A stretch of DNA of 56,926 nucleotides from Clostridia bacterium. GTDB lineage: Bacteria > Bacillota > Clostridia > Oscillospirales > CAG-382. Of this stretch, positions 33,288 to 43,124 are shown piece by piece. The notes below the pieces were generated by a model. The model saw only the letters and a program-made list of their open reading frames with translations. It had not been told where the DNA came from and did no database searches. Positions within the stretch are counted from its first letter, which is position 1; each line of letters starts with the position of its first letter. The position numbers were made by a program, and so were the translations under genes. The stretch is from assembly GCA_017466805.1 (NCBI GenBank), contig JAFTTN010000057.1, positions 1 to 56,926 on the forward strand, read 5' to 3'.

Positions 33288-34130
33288 TTATTTTGAAACC
33301 GTTTTACAGCAAACTGCAAAAATTCCAATATTTTTAAGTGCCTCGGCACAGTTCGACGCGGCGCGCGAATTTTCGAAAACGCCGTAGACCGAAGGGCCGC
33401 TTCCCGAAAGACGAGCGTTCAGCGCCGAATGCGAAAGCATAAGCTTGCGGATTTCCTTTGTTTCGGGTGCAAGAATATCGGTTATCGGCTCGAACGCATT
33501 GCCGAGCGAGGATATTACTTCTTCCCTATCGCCGCGTTCAATCGCATTTAAAAGCCGATCGCTGTCGGCGCGCGCGGGCAACCCCGCTTTATCATATTCA
33601 CGGAACACCTCGGGCGTTTTTAGTCTTGCTTTGCCGATAGCGATAACTATATCGAGCTCCGGCAGAGAATTTATCGAAGTTAAGCGCTCGCCCCTGCCCT
33701 CGCACAGAGCCGGCGCACCGAGCAGGCAAAACGGAACGTCCGACCCGAGCCGTTCGGCAAGCGAAAAAAGCTGTTCGGCAGAAAGCGGCATACCGCAAAG
33801 CTCGTTTAATCCCTTTAGCACGCAAGCCGCATCGGCACTGCCGCCACCCAACCCTGCAGGAAATGGGATATTTTTTTCGAGATATATCGAAACATTCGGC
33901 TTTTGCCCCGAAAGCTCGAAAAAGAGTTTTGCCGCACGGACGCAAAGGTTGTCCGTACCGCAAAGCTCTTTTACACTGCAGTCAAACGCAAAAGAGCCGT
34001 TTTTATTAAGCTCGATAACGTCGCAAAGGGTTACGGGAGCCATTACCGAGCGAAGCTCGTGAAAGCCGTCGGGACGGACACCCGTAATATCGAGCGTTAG
34101 GTTGATTTTTGCGTAAGCATTCAATTTCAT
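33288..34130 (-). CDS. ispE: 4-diphosphocytidyl-2-C-methyl-D-erythritol kinase (IspE)
   Basis: A 280-residue GHMP kinase of the MEP isoprenoid pathway, phosphorylating the 2-hydroxyl of CDP-ME. It begins MKLNAYAKINLTLDITGVRP, with the active-site K8, and carries the ATP-binding PAGLGGGSAD (91-100) and the C-terminal SGSGPSVYGVF glycine motif. The ATG overlaps the aminotransferase stop (ATGA). dxr and ispG are in the same gene run. Confidence 0.96.
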   Translation of the reverse strand: MKLNAYAKINLTLDITGVRPDGFHELRSVMAPVTLCDVIELNKNGSFAFDCSVKELCGTDNLCVRAAKLFFELSGQKPNVSIYLEKNIPFPAGLGGGSADAACVLKGLNELCGMPLSAEQLFSLAERLGSDVPFCLLGAPALCEGRGERLTSINSLPELDIVIAIGKARLKTPEVFREYDKAGLPARADSDRLLNAIERGDREEVISSLGNAFEPITDILAPETKEIRKLMLSHSALNARLSGSGPSVYGVFENSRAASNCAEALKNIGIFAVCCKTVSK

Positions 34131-35296
34131 AAGGTTTTAATAAATTCTTCTATACGTTTTATTGCCTTGCGTATATGCGCGGGTGAATATGCATAGGAAA
34201 GTCTTGCAAAGCCTTTGCCGCTTTCGCCGAAGGCGCTGCCGGGCACTATCGCACATTTATGCTCATACAGCAATCTTTCGCAAAATACTTCATCGTCGAT
34301 ACCGAATTTGCGCAGGTCGGCAAATACGTAGAATGCGCCTTCGGGCATAAAGGTATCGATGCCGATACGATTTAGCTCGCTTACAATAAGACGGCGGCGC
34401 GCTTCGTATTCGCCCTTCATATATTCGATATCCTTATCACCGTTTTTCAACGCTTCGATAGACGCGTATTGGCTGGTGGTGGGTGCGCTCATAATGCCGT
34501 ACTGATGTATTTTTGCCATTTGCGAGGTAAAATACATCGGTGCAAGGGTATAGCCCATACGCCAGCCTGTCATTGCATACGCCTTCGAAAAGCCGTTTGC
34601 GATAATGGTGCGCTCACGCATACCCTCGACAGAAGCGATCGAAACATGCTTTTCGCCGTATGTAAGCTCGGCATAGATTTCGTCGGAAAGCACGACTATA
34701 TTCGTTTCACGCAGGACCGCCGCAATTTCCTCGAGATCCTGCTTGCGAAGCACCGAGCCGGTGGGGTTATTCGGGAATGCAAGAACGAGCATTTTCGTTT
34801 TTTCGGTTATAGCGTTCCTTAACTGCTCTGCAGTAAGCTTAAAGCCGTTATCGGCAGAAAGATTAACTATAACAGGAGTTGCACCGGCAAGACGCGCAAG
34901 AGGTTCGTAGCACACGAAGCAGGGCTGAGGAATAATAACCTCGTCGCCCGGCTCGATAAGCGCACGGAGGGCGAGGTCGATAGCTTCGCTTCCGCCGACG
35001 GTTACGATTATTTCGCTTTCGGGGTCGTATTCAAGTCCGAAACGGCGTTTTTGATAGTTGGCGATTTCCTCGCGCATTTCCATAATGCCGTTATTGGAGG
35101 TGTAGTAGGTATGCCCTTCCTCGAGCGAGCGTATACCCGCATTGCGTATATGCCAAGGAGTATCGAAATCGGGCTGACCTACCGTTAAGCCGACGACATC
35201 CTTCATTTCGCCCAAGAGGTCGAAAAATTTACGGATACCCGACGGCTTTATTTCGGTTATTTTTGCCGGAAGGCATTTATTTGCGTCGAATTTCAC
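34127..35296 (-). CDS. class I/II PLP-dependent aminotransferase
   Basis: A 389-residue fold-type I aminotransferase of the aspartate-aminotransferase superfamily. It shows the PLP-binding K238 in NGFSKAYAMTGWRMGY, the NNPTG motif (176-180), LSDEIYAE (203-210) and a C-terminal arginine in GFARLSYA. The spelling is close to PatA/AspC-like enzymes of Firmicutes acting on aspartate, aromatic amino acids or N-acetyl-diaminopimelate; the exact substrate is not determined. It overlaps the Lrp-type regulator by 4 bp and ispE by 4 bp. The regulator-aminotransferase pair suggests amino-acid-responsive control. Confidence 0.9.
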   Translation of the reverse strand: MKFDANKCLPAKITEIKPSGIRKFFDLLGEMKDVVGLTVGQPDFDTPWHIRNAGIRSLEEGHTYYTSNNGIMEMREEIANYQKRRFGLEYDPESEIIVTVGGSEAIDLALRALIEPGDEVIIPQPCFVCYEPLARLAGATPVIVNLSADNGFKLTAEQLRNAITEKTKMLVLAFPNNPTGSVLRKQDLEEIAAVLRETNIVVLSDEIYAELTYGEKHVSIASVEGMRERTIIANGFSKAYAMTGWRMGYTLAPMYFTSQMAKIHQYGIMSAPTTSQYASIEALKNGDKDIEYMKGEYEARRRLIVSELNRIGIDTFMPEGAFYVFADLRKFGIDDEVFCERLLYEHKCAIVPGSAFGESGKGFARLSYAYSPAHIRKAIKRIEEFIKTL

Positions 35297-35772
35297 CAGC
35301 TGTTTCCTCTTTTATCGGTTTTCTCGGTGCCGTAAACGACGCCGTTTTCTTTATATTTCTGAAGCTCGAAATGGGTTGCCGTAGCGGTAACGCCTTCGAT
35401 TGTCGCAAGCTTTTCGGCAACGAAGAACGCAACGTCGCGCATATTCGCGCATTCGACGGTTATTGCAAGGTCGAAGCCGCCGGACATAAGCGCAACCGAT
35501 TTCACCTCGGGAAAATTGCAGATACGCTCCGCAACCGAATCGAAGCCTTTATCGCGCTGGGGAATGGTCTTTAGCTCGATAAGCGCGGTAACGCTGCTTT
35601 TGCCGGTTTTTTCCCAATTAATTACCGTGCGGTAGCAGGCGATAGTGCCGTCGGCTTCGCACTGCGCAATAATATCGGCAACCTCTTTTTCGGTAATCCC
35701 GAGCATTGTTGCAATATCCTTTGGAGTGGTGCGGGCATCTTTTTCGAGATAAGCAAGTATACGTTCTTTCAT
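35293..35772 (-). CDS. Lrp/AsnC family transcriptional regulator
   Basis: A 159-residue protein with an N-terminal helix-turn-helix (ARTTPKDIATMLGITEKEVA) and a C-terminal RAM ligand-sensing domain (GFDSVAERICNFPEVKSVALMSGGFDLAI). Such regulators bind amino acids and form octamers. The ATG at 35772 is used because a GGAGG (35779-35783) precedes it; earlier codons overlap the PHP gene. The 4-bp overlap with the aminotransferase gene makes that gene its likeliest target. Confidence 0.92.
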   Translation of the reverse strand: MKERILAYLEKDARTTPKDIATMLGITEKEVADIIAQCEADGTIACYRTVINWEKTGKSSVTALIELKTIPQRDKGFDSVAERICNFPEVKSVALMSGGFDLAITVECANMRDVAFFVAEKLATIEGVTATATHFELQKYKENGVVYGTEKTDKRGNSW

Positions 35773-35773
35773 T

Positions 35774-36607
35774 TTAATCCTCCGAAATTCTGTAGAAATC
35801 TTTTTTGCGCAAGCAAAAGCTTGCAAGGTGGGTAAAGCCGATATCCGAAAGCATTTCCTTTGCATCGGCGAAGTTCGCGCCGACGTCTATAGCCTTATGA
35901 GCATCGCTGCCGATAGTTATATCTCTGCCGCCAAGCTCATAATAGAACGAAAGCAGATCGCGGTTGGGTAGGCATTCGCCCATAGCCTGACGTAATCCCG
36001 AGGTATTGCATTCAAGCGTTATACCTTTATCGATTACCGCTTTTAAAACAGGCTCGAAATATTCTCTGCCTTTGTTTTTGATATCGGGAAATTCGGTTAT
36101 ACCGTTACCGAGATAATATCGCTTGGGATAGGTTATATGGGTAAGCACGTCGAAATTGCCCCATTCGATAGTATCGAGCATTTCCTCGATATACTGCTCC
36201 CAAAGGCGTATATATTCGTTTTTCGACATCGATTTTATATCCGTATCGGCAAAATCAATTATTCCGCGCACCGCGTGCACCGAGCCGAGAACTATATCGT
36301 AGGGTTGGCTTGCAAGCTGGGAATGCGATTCCTCGGGCATATGCGTCGCCTGGCCGAGCTCGATACCCTGAAGCACGGTAAGCTTGCCCGCAAATTCCGC
36401 GCGCGCTTCATAAATATCCTGCGCTACGGAATCGTGGTCGAGCGGTGGGAAAAAGCCGTCGCGGATACCGTCGATATCGAAATGGTCGGTTATCGCGATA
36501 CCCTTTAAGCCCTTTTCGATAGCCGAAAGACACAGCTCGCGCACCGAGTTACCTCTGCCCTTCGGGATATCGCCGGAATATTGTGTGTGTGAATGATTGT
36601 CAAACAT
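35774..36607 (-). CDS. PHP-domain phosphatase, HisJ-type histidinol-phosphatase family
   Basis: A 277-residue PHP (polymerase and histidinol phosphatase) protein. Metal-binding motifs are HSHTQYSGD near the N-terminus (H5, H7), ITDHFDIDG around residue 40, and IGSDAHKAID near the C-terminus. HisJ-type enzymes hydrolyse L-histidinol phosphate, but many family members act on other phosphoesters, and no other his gene is present here. It lies 23 bp after polC and 1 bp before the Lrp-type gene. Confidence 0.88.
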   Translation of the reverse strand: MFDNHSHTQYSGDIPKGRGNSVRELCLSAIEKGLKGIAITDHFDIDGIRDGFFPPLDHDSVAQDIYEARAEFAGKLTVLQGIELGQATHMPEESHSQLASQPYDIVLGSVHAVRGIIDFADTDIKSMSKNEYIRLWEQYIEEMLDTIEWGNFDVLTHITYPKRYYLGNGITEFPDIKNKGREYFEPVLKAVIDKGITLECNTSGLRQAMGECLPNRDLLSFYYELGGRDITIGSDAHKAIDVGANFADAKEMLSDIGFTHLASFCLRKKDFYRISED

Positions 36608-36630
36608 AGCTTTGCCTTAATTCTGTTGTA

Positions 36631-39600
36631 TTAAAATAGAGTTATTTGATCGGATTCGGGAATATTGCCGAAGCAATTATTCTTATAAAGCAGGTCCATA
36701 ATCGATTTATTTACCTGCGCCTTAACGCGAATTTCCTCGATAGTGGTAGCTTCGCCTGATTTGACGACCTCGACGATTTTTTCGGCAACCGATTCGCCCA
36801 AGCCGTTAAGCGCGCAGAGCGGAAGTCTTATTTTGCCGTTTTCGGGTATGAACGCCATTGCTTCGGATTTGCCTATTTCTATAGGCAGGAACGAAAATCC
36901 GCGCGCGAACATTTCGAGCACGATACGCAAAATAATTATCGCACCCTCCTCGGTAGCGGTGAGGTCGGGAGCGGCACGGAGCGCGTTTAGGCGTTCCTCG
37001 ATACGCGTTCTGCCGCGCATTACCAGCTCGCCGTCGAAAAATTTACGCTTTATCGTGAAATAGGTCGCGTAAAAGGCAACCGGCTGATAGATTTTAAACC
37101 AGCTCAAGCGCAGCGACGCTATAGTATACGCCGCGGCGTGTGCCTTGGGGAACATATATTGGATTTTATTGCAGGAATTGATATACCATTCGGGAACGCC
37201 CTTTTCACGCATTGCCGCCTCCTGCTCGGGAAGCAGACCTCTCCCCTTACGGGTACGCTCCATCGAGTCGAACGCGATTGCGGAATCCAAGCCCTTGTGC
37301 ATTAGGTATACCATTATACTGTCACGCGTACCGATAATTTCATCGATAGTGCAAACACCCTTTTCGATAAGGTCCTTACCGTTACCCAGCCAGATACCCG
37401 TACCGTGCGAAAGGCCTGCTATCTGCACGAGGTCGGCGAAGGATTTTGGCTTTGCATCGAGAATCATCTGTATAGAATAGTCGGTGCCGAATTCGGGAAT
37501 ACCCATAGTACCGATCGGACAGCCGATCTGCTCGGGTGTGACGCCGAGCGGTTTTGTTGATGCGAAAAGCTCGATAACGTTTTTATCGTTCATCGGAACG
37601 TCGCGCACGTCGATACCCGTATAGTTTTGGAAATACCTATAATAGGTCGGAACATCGTGTCCGAGTATATCGAGCTTTAATATCGTATCGTGCAGGTATT
37701 CGAACGCGAAGTGGGTGGTTATAACACCACTCGACGCTTTATTTGCGGGATACTGAACCGGAGTAAAATCGTAGATTTCATATTCCTTGGGAATAACCAC
37801 TATACCGCCGGGGTGCTGTCCGGTTGTATTTTGCACGCCTACGAAGCCCTGAACGAGTCGCTGCTGTTCGGCTTTGGTTATGGTAATATTTTCTTTTTCG
37901 AGATATTTTTTTACGTAGCCGAAGCAGTTTTTATCCTGCAGAGTACCGACTGTACCCGCGCGGAAAATATTTTCCTTTCCGAAGAGAACTTCGGTAAATT
38001 TGTGCGCTTCGGACTGAACGTCGCCCGAGAAGTTAAGGTCGATATCGGGAGCCTTTTCACCGTGGAAGCCCAAGAAGGTTTCAAAGGGGATATCGTGTCC
38101 GTCGGGGCGCATTGCCGTGCCGCATTCGGGGCAATCCTTATCGGGCAGGTCGAAGCCCGAGCCTACCGAGCCATCGAGGAAAAATTCCGAATATTTACAT
38201 TTCGGGCAGGCATAGTGCGGCGGGAGCGGGTTAACCTCGGATATTTTTGCAAGCGTTGCGGCAAACGAAGAACCAACCGACCCGCGCGAGCCGACGAGGT
38301 AGCCGTGCTCTTCGCTGTTTTGCACGAGTCTGCGCGCAATAACGTAGAGAACCGCAAAGCCGTTTTTGATAATAGAGGTTAATTCCCTATCCATACGGTT
38401 GCGCACAACCTCGGGCAGAACGCCGTTGTGACCGTACATTTCCATTGCGGTCTTTTCGCAAAGCTCTTGCAGCTCTTCCTCTGCGCCGTCTATTTTGGGG
38501 GTATAGGTGCCATCGGGGATAGGCTTTATCGCATCGAAATCCTCGATAACGCGTTTTGGGTTTTCGACAACGACCTTATAGGCAAGCTCTTCGCCGAGAT
38601 AAGCGAATTCGGCAAGCATTTCGTCGGTGGTGCGGAAGAATATACGCGTATCGCGCATTGCATCCGAAAAGCCCTTGCCGCTTAACATTATTTGGCGGTA
38701 AATTTCGTCCTCCGGGTCAAGAAAATGCACGTCACCCGTTGCGACGACAAGCTTTTTTTGCTTATTTGCAATAGCGATAATTTTTCTTACGTTTTCGTGA
38801 AGCTGTTCGACCGTTGCCTGATTTTCCTCGATAAGATAGCCGTTGTTGCAATCGGGCTGTATTTCGAGGTAATCGTAAAAATCGGCAATACGGTAGAGCT
38901 CGTTATCGGGTCTGCCCTGCAAAATAGCATCGTAAAGCTCGCCCGAGGAGCAGGCGGAGCCGACGACCAAGCCTTCGCGGTATTCGCTTAGCAGGGTTTT
39001 GGGGATACGCGGATGCTTATGGAAATAATCCAGATAAGAGCGCGAAACCAATTTATATAGATTTTTTAAACCTTTTAGGTTTTTAACGAGAATGACGACG
39101 TGATAGCTCTTTAAGCGCTTCGGGTCGGCGTTGCCTGCCATCGCGGCGTTCATTTCGTTTACGGTGAAAATACCGTTGGCGGCGAGCTTGCGCGACATAC
39201 ATTCGAAAATTTTCGAAAGCATTTCGGTATCGGCATCTGCCTTGTGGTGATCGAAATCACCCAATTTATAATACCTTGCAAGCGTATCCAAGGTGTGCTT
39301 ATTGATATCGCTGTTTATATAGCGCGAAAGCGCGACGGTATCGAGATATGCGTTTTCGAATGGGATTCCGTTTTCGTCGGCAACGCGGCGGATAAAGGAA
39401 ATATCGAAGTTGGCATTATGAGCCACGAGCATTCTGTTGCCGCAAAATTCGAGAAATCTGTTTACCGCTTCCTTTTCATTGGGAGCGCCCTTTACCATTT
39501 CGTCGGTAATACCGGTTAAGCGAACTATATTTTCGGGAATAGGCATACCGCAATCGACGAAGGTTGAAAATTCGCCGATTATTTCGCCGTTTTTATATTT

Positions 39601-41001
39601 TAGTGCACCGATTTGAGTTATTCCGCAGGTTTTCGGTGAAAGGCCCGTGGTTTCGATATCGAATATAATAAATTCATCCTCGGAAAAGCGGGTGTTCATC
39701 GAATCGTCGTATCGGAACACTGCGCGAGCGGTATCGTCGACAAGGTAGCCTTCGATACCGTAAATCGGCTTTACGTCGGGATATTTCTTTGCCGCCTTCA
39801 TAACGATAGGATAAGCCTGAAGCGTACCGTGGTCGGTAAAGGCAACAGCAGGCATTCCCCAGGCGTGCGCACGCGCCATTATATCCGAAGCATCGGTAAG
39901 CGCATCGGTAGCGGACATATTGGTGTGCAGGTGCAGTTCAACACGCTTTTCCTCGGCGTTATCTTTTCTGCCGACAAAGCCGCATTTGGATATTGCCTTG
40001 ATATTAAGGGTTATTTCGTCATCCTCGACCCAATCCTGCTTGTTGCGGTCGAAAACTCGACGGTGCTCCGCCTTGCCCGCAACCATAACGTACATAGGCG
40101 GCTTTATTTTTGGCGCTTCGCTTTTTTTACAGGTAAATCTACCCGAAATCGAAGCGGAATTATCGGTAATATAAACCGTGAAGGTCATTTTTTCGCCTTC
40201 GTAGTTTTCCTTGCTTTCGACAAGGAAAAGCTTGCCCGCAACACAAACGCCGGTATCGCACTTAATATGCGAAATAGGGGTAAAGTTCCAATTTCGGCGT
40301 TCGCCATAGAGCGGCTCGGGATTGGTTATATCGAGCGTCATTCTGCCGAGCGTTACCAAGCGCTTGCCGTCCTCTTCGCTATATTCGGCATCATCAACCT
40401 CTTCGTTAAAGAAGGAGGCGCGCGGCGGTTCTTTTTCGGTTTCCTGCGCAATTTCGAATTTGGTTTCGCGTATGCTTTCGGCAAGCAGGGTTTCGCGGTC
40501 GTTACGGTAGCTTTGAAGGTCGATCTGCTCGTATTCGAAGCTGATATTAAGCTTTACACCGAACTGCTCGGAAACGCACTGTGCGATAAACTGTGCCGCA
40601 CCGTTCGCCTCGGGGATATCCGAGGTGACGTTATGGCGGAGCTTTATAATAAATTCTCCGCTTGATTCTGTATATTTATAGCTGCAGGCATCGAAAAAGC
40701 CGTAATCGATGTTCGCGTGGTTTTTTAAGGTTTCGATAATGCCGTCCATATATTCCGGCTTGAACTCGAGATTAAAGTGCGGATAGATAATTACGGCGTT
40801 GACTGCGTACGCTTTTTTTATTTCCTGCTCTACGGCAAAGATAAGCGAAGGCTTTACATAGCAAGAAAGCTCTGTTTTAACCGCTATGGTCATACTGTCG
40901 CGGTCTACCAAAACAGAGAAGGAATCGAATTTCGATATGGTGTCCTTTGCCTTTTGGCTGAAGGATACTTTTTTGAATTTTGCGAGAAATTCGTTAAGCA
41001 T
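36631..41001 (-). CDS. polC: DNA polymerase III alpha subunit, PolC type
   Basis: A 1456-residue replicative polymerase of low-GC Gram-positive bacteria. In order: the N-terminal domain; an OB fold; a PHP domain from about 354 (VELHLHTNMSATD), interrupted by the 3'-5' proofreading exonuclease with DIE at 448-450 and HNANFD; a zinc finger (CPKCKYSEFFL ... CPECGTAMRP); the catalytic core with APDIDLNFSGD; and helix-hairpin-helix near the C-terminus. B. subtilis PolC is 1437 residues, so length is normal. The start overlaps the ispG end by 8 bp. Confidence 0.97.
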   Translation of the reverse strand: MLNEFLAKFKKVSFSQKAKDTISKFDSFSVLVDRDSMTIAVKTELSCYVKPSLIFAVEQEIKKAYAVNAVIIYPHFNLEFKPEYMDGIIETLKNHANIDYGFFDACSYKYTESSGEFIIKLRHNVTSDIPEANGAAQFIAQCVSEQFGVKLNISFEYEQIDLQSYRNDRETLLAESIRETKFEIAQETEKEPPRASFFNEEVDDAEYSEEDGKRLVTLGRMTLDITNPEPLYGERRNWNFTPISHIKCDTGVCVAGKLFLVESKENYEGEKMTFTVYITDNSASISGRFTCKKSEAPKIKPPMYVMVAGKAEHRRVFDRNKQDWVEDDEITLNIKAISKCGFVGRKDNAEEKRVELHLHTNMSATDALTDASDIMARAHAWGMPAVAFTDHGTLQAYPIVMKAAKKYPDVKPIYGIEGYLVDDTARAVFRYDDSMNTRFSEDEFIIFDIETTGLSPKTCGITQIGALKYKNGEIIGEFSTFVDCGMPIPENIVRLTGITDEMVKGAPNEKEAVNRFLEFCGNRMLVAHNANFDISFIRRVADENGIPFENAYLDTVALSRYINSDINKHTLDTLARYYKLGDFDHHKADADTEMLSKIFECMSRKLAANGIFTVNEMNAAMAGNADPKRLKSYHVVILVKNLKGLKNLYKLVSRSYLDYFHKHPRIPKTLLSEYREGLVVGSACSSGELYDAILQGRPDNELYRIADFYDYLEIQPDCNNGYLIEENQATVEQLHENVRKIIAIANKQKKLVVATGDVHFLDPEDEIYRQIMLSGKGFSDAMRDTRIFFRTTDEMLAEFAYLGEELAYKVVVENPKRVIEDFDAIKPIPDGTYTPKIDGAEEELQELCEKTAMEMYGHNGVLPEVVRNRMDRELTSIIKNGFAVLYVIARRLVQNSEEHGYLVGSRGSVGSSFAATLAKISEVNPLPPHYACPKCKYSEFFLDGSVGSGFDLPDKDCPECGTAMRPDGHDIPFETFLGFHGEKAPDIDLNFSGDVQSEAHKFTEVLFGKENIFRAGTVGTLQDKNCFGYVKKYLEKENITITKAEQQRLVQGFVGVQNTTGQHPGGIVVIPKEYEIYDFTPVQYPANKASSGVITTHFAFEYLHDTILKLDILGHDVPTYYRYFQNYTGIDVRDVPMNDKNVIELFASTKPLGVTPEQIGCPIGTMGIPEFGTDYSIQMILDAKPKSFADLVQIAGLSHGTGIWLGNGKDLIEKGVCTIDEIIGTRDSIMVYLMHKGLDSAIAFDSMERTRKGRGLLPEQEAAMREKGVPEWYINSCNKIQYMFPKAHAAAYTIASLRLSWFKIYQPVAFYATYFTIKRKFFDGELVMRGRTRIEERLNALRAAPDLTATEEGAIIILRIVLEMFARGFSFLPIEIGKSEAMAFIPENGKIRLPLCALNGLGESVAEKIVEVVKSGEATTIEEIRVKAQVNKSIMDLLYKNNCFGNIPESDQITLF

Positions 41002-42049
41002 TAAGCATTTCCTTTATTTCTTTTACAAGTGTGGATACTATTTCTTCCTGCGGGATTTTTTTAATAATTTCGCCCTTGCGGAACAAAAGTCCTTCTTTAT
41101 TACCGCAGGCTACGCCTATATCGGCGTGCTTTGCTTCGCCCGGGCCGTTTACCGCGCATCCCATTAATGCAACTGTAAGACGGCGGGCGGTATTTATACT
41201 TCTCGTAGCACGCTCCAATTCGGCAACCAAGGGGATAACGTCGGATTGCGTTCTGCCGCAGGTGGGGCAAGAAACGATATTTATTCCGCCGCCGATACCG
41301 CAACAGAACAAAATATCCTTTGCTGCACCAACCTCGAGCATCGGATCTTCGGTAAGTGAAACGCGAACCGTATCGCCGATACCGTCTAAAAGAAGCGCGC
41401 CGATACCTATTGCAGATTTAATACTGCCGCGCCTTACGTCGCCGGTTTCGGTAACGCCGATATGCAGGGGGTAATTGCAGCGCTCGTGAAGTATGCGGGC
41501 AGCATCGACCATCGTTTTAACGTCGGAGCTTTTTACCGAAAGCACGATATTATCGAAATCGCATTCCTCGAGCATTTTTGCGTTATTAAGCGCACTTTCG
41601 GCAAGTGCTTCGGCAGTAGGGCCGCCGTATTTTGCAAGCACTTCCTTTTCGGCGCTTCCGCCGTTTATACCTATACGAATGGGAATATTCCTTGCACGGC
41701 AGACGTTTGCAACCTTTTTTATATTTCCTTTATCTCCGATATTCCCGGGGTTTATACGGATTTTATTAATTCCGCGCTCTGCCGCGGCAAGTGCGAGCTT
41801 ATAATCGAAATGAATATCCGCAACGAGCGGAATACTGCTGTTTTCGACGTAATATGGGATAGCCTCTGCCGCCTCTATATCGTTAACCGTGAAACGAACT
41901 ATATCGCATCCTGCAGCGGAAAGCGATTTTATCTGCGCAAGCGTTGCATTTTTATCGGCGGTTTTGGTATTTGTCATCGACTGGATAGCAATAGGGCTTC
42001 CACCGCCGATTGAAATATTGCCTATTTTTATTACTTTTGTGTTTTTCAT
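40994..42049 (-). CDS. ispG: (E)-4-hydroxy-3-methylbut-2-enyl-diphosphate synthase (IspG/GcpE)
   Basis: A 351-residue 4Fe-4S enzyme of the MEP pathway, converting MEcPP to HMBPP. It has the TIM-barrel segment GGGSPIAIQSMTNTKT at the N-terminus and the cluster-binding cysteines in VSCPTCGRTQ and GCAVNGPGEA near the C-terminus. The short bacterial form, without the plant-type insert, is seen. The ATG at 42049 is chosen because it lies just after the rseP stop and has AGGAC 10 nt upstream. Confidence 0.96.
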   Translation of the reverse strand: MKNTKVIKIGNISIGGGSPIAIQSMTNTKTADKNATLAQIKSLSAAGCDIVRFTVNDIEAAEAIPYYVENSSIPLVADIHFDYKLALAAAERGINKIRINPGNIGDKGNIKKVANVCRARNIPIRIGINGGSAEKEVLAKYGGPTAEALAESALNNAKMLEECDFDNIVLSVKSSDVKTMVDAARILHERCNYPLHIGVTETGDVRRGSIKSAIGIGALLLDGIGDTVRVSLTEDPMLEVGAAKDILFCCGIGGGINIVSCPTCGRTQSDVIPLVAELERATRSINTARRLTVALMGCAVNGPGEAKHADIGVACGNKEGLLFRKGEIIKKIPQEEIVSTLVKEIKEMLNA

Positions 42050-42050
42050 A

Positions 42051-43112
42051 TCAGAAAAGTCCTGCAATATCTTTCATTAAAACGAAGAACATTAAGCCGA
42101 GCAATATAACCGTAAACACGGCACTTATTGCCTGCTCGTATTTGGGATTTATAGGTTTACGGCGTATTGCTTCGATTATATAAAACAGCAATCTGCCGCC
42201 GTCGAGCACGGGAATCGGCAAAAGATTGAATATGCCGAGCGAAACCGATATCATTGCCACAAGCACACCAAGGCTTTGGAGCGTTTCGGCTAAACCGTCG
42301 CTTTGCTTTATAACCTCGTTCACCTCGTTACCTACGCCGACCGGACCGCTAACCGCATCTATACCGTATCTTCCGGTAAAGGTATCAACAAGCGAATCGA
42401 GCGTCATATAAATCGTCGAGCCTGCCTTCCAGAAGGCTTCGCGCATTACGTTTCCAACCGTTTTTTCCTCGCCGTAAACGCGGAAATCCATTTTTCCGAA
42501 AACTATGCCGTCCTGCTTTTCCTGCTCGAAGCAGACGTCCTCCAGCAATACCTCCTTGCCGTCGCGGATGACGACGATATCGATAGGCTCTATACCGTCG
42601 GACATTATTTTATAGGATATATCCTCGGCACAGTGAATTTTTTTACCGTTCACTCGCACTATTTCATCGTTGATCTGCAAGCCGTATTGGTTGGATACGC
42701 TGCCCTCGTCAAACGCGCCGACGATTCTCGTACCGACCATATTTCCGCTTGCGACAAGCGCAATCATAACGATATAAGCGAGCAAAATATTCATAAGCGG
42801 GCCGGCTACAACGATAAGGATACGCTTCCAAACCGCGCGCTCGTTTAGCGGGATTTTATATTGATGCTCTTCGGGTATTTCCTCGTCGTATTCACCGACC
42901 ATATTCACAAATCCGCCGATCGGGAACGCGCGGATAGAAAAATCGTTATATTTCCCCTTCCATTTCTTCAGCGTGGGGCCCATACCGATAGAAAACTCGA
43001 TAACACCCACACCGAAGGCGCGCGCAACGACGTAGTGACCGAATTCGTGAATAAAAATAAGCAGACCGAAAACGAAAACGGTTACGGCAAGGCTTATAAG
43101 CGATTGAAACAT
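42051..43112 (-). CDS. rseP: RIP metalloprotease RseP (site-2 protease)
   Basis: A 353-residue intramembrane zinc protease. The HEFGH motif (H22, E23, H26) is in the first helix, a PDZ domain spans about 120-200, and the second catalytic motif PVLDGG lies near residue 297. It cleaves membrane-embedded anti-sigma factors and signal-peptide remnants; the B. subtilis counterpart is RasP. It sits between dxr and ispG, an arrangement that is common in Firmicutes. Confidence 0.95.
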   Translation of the reverse strand: MFQSLISLAVTVFVFGLLIFIHEFGHYVVARAFGVGVIEFSIGMGPTLKKWKGKYNDFSIRAFPIGGFVNMVGEYDEEIPEEHQYKIPLNERAVWKRILIVVAGPLMNILLAYIVMIALVASGNMVGTRIVGAFDEGSVSNQYGLQINDEIVRVNGKKIHCAEDISYKIMSDGIEPIDIVVIRDGKEVLLEDVCFEQEKQDGIVFGKMDFRVYGEEKTVGNVMREAFWKAGSTIYMTLDSLVDTFTGRYGIDAVSGPVGVGNEVNEVIKQSDGLAETLQSLGVLVAMISVSLGIFNLLPIPVLDGGRLLFYIIEAIRRKPINPKYEQAISAVFTVILLGLMFFVLMKDIAGLF

Positions 43113-43124
43113 TAAATAACACTC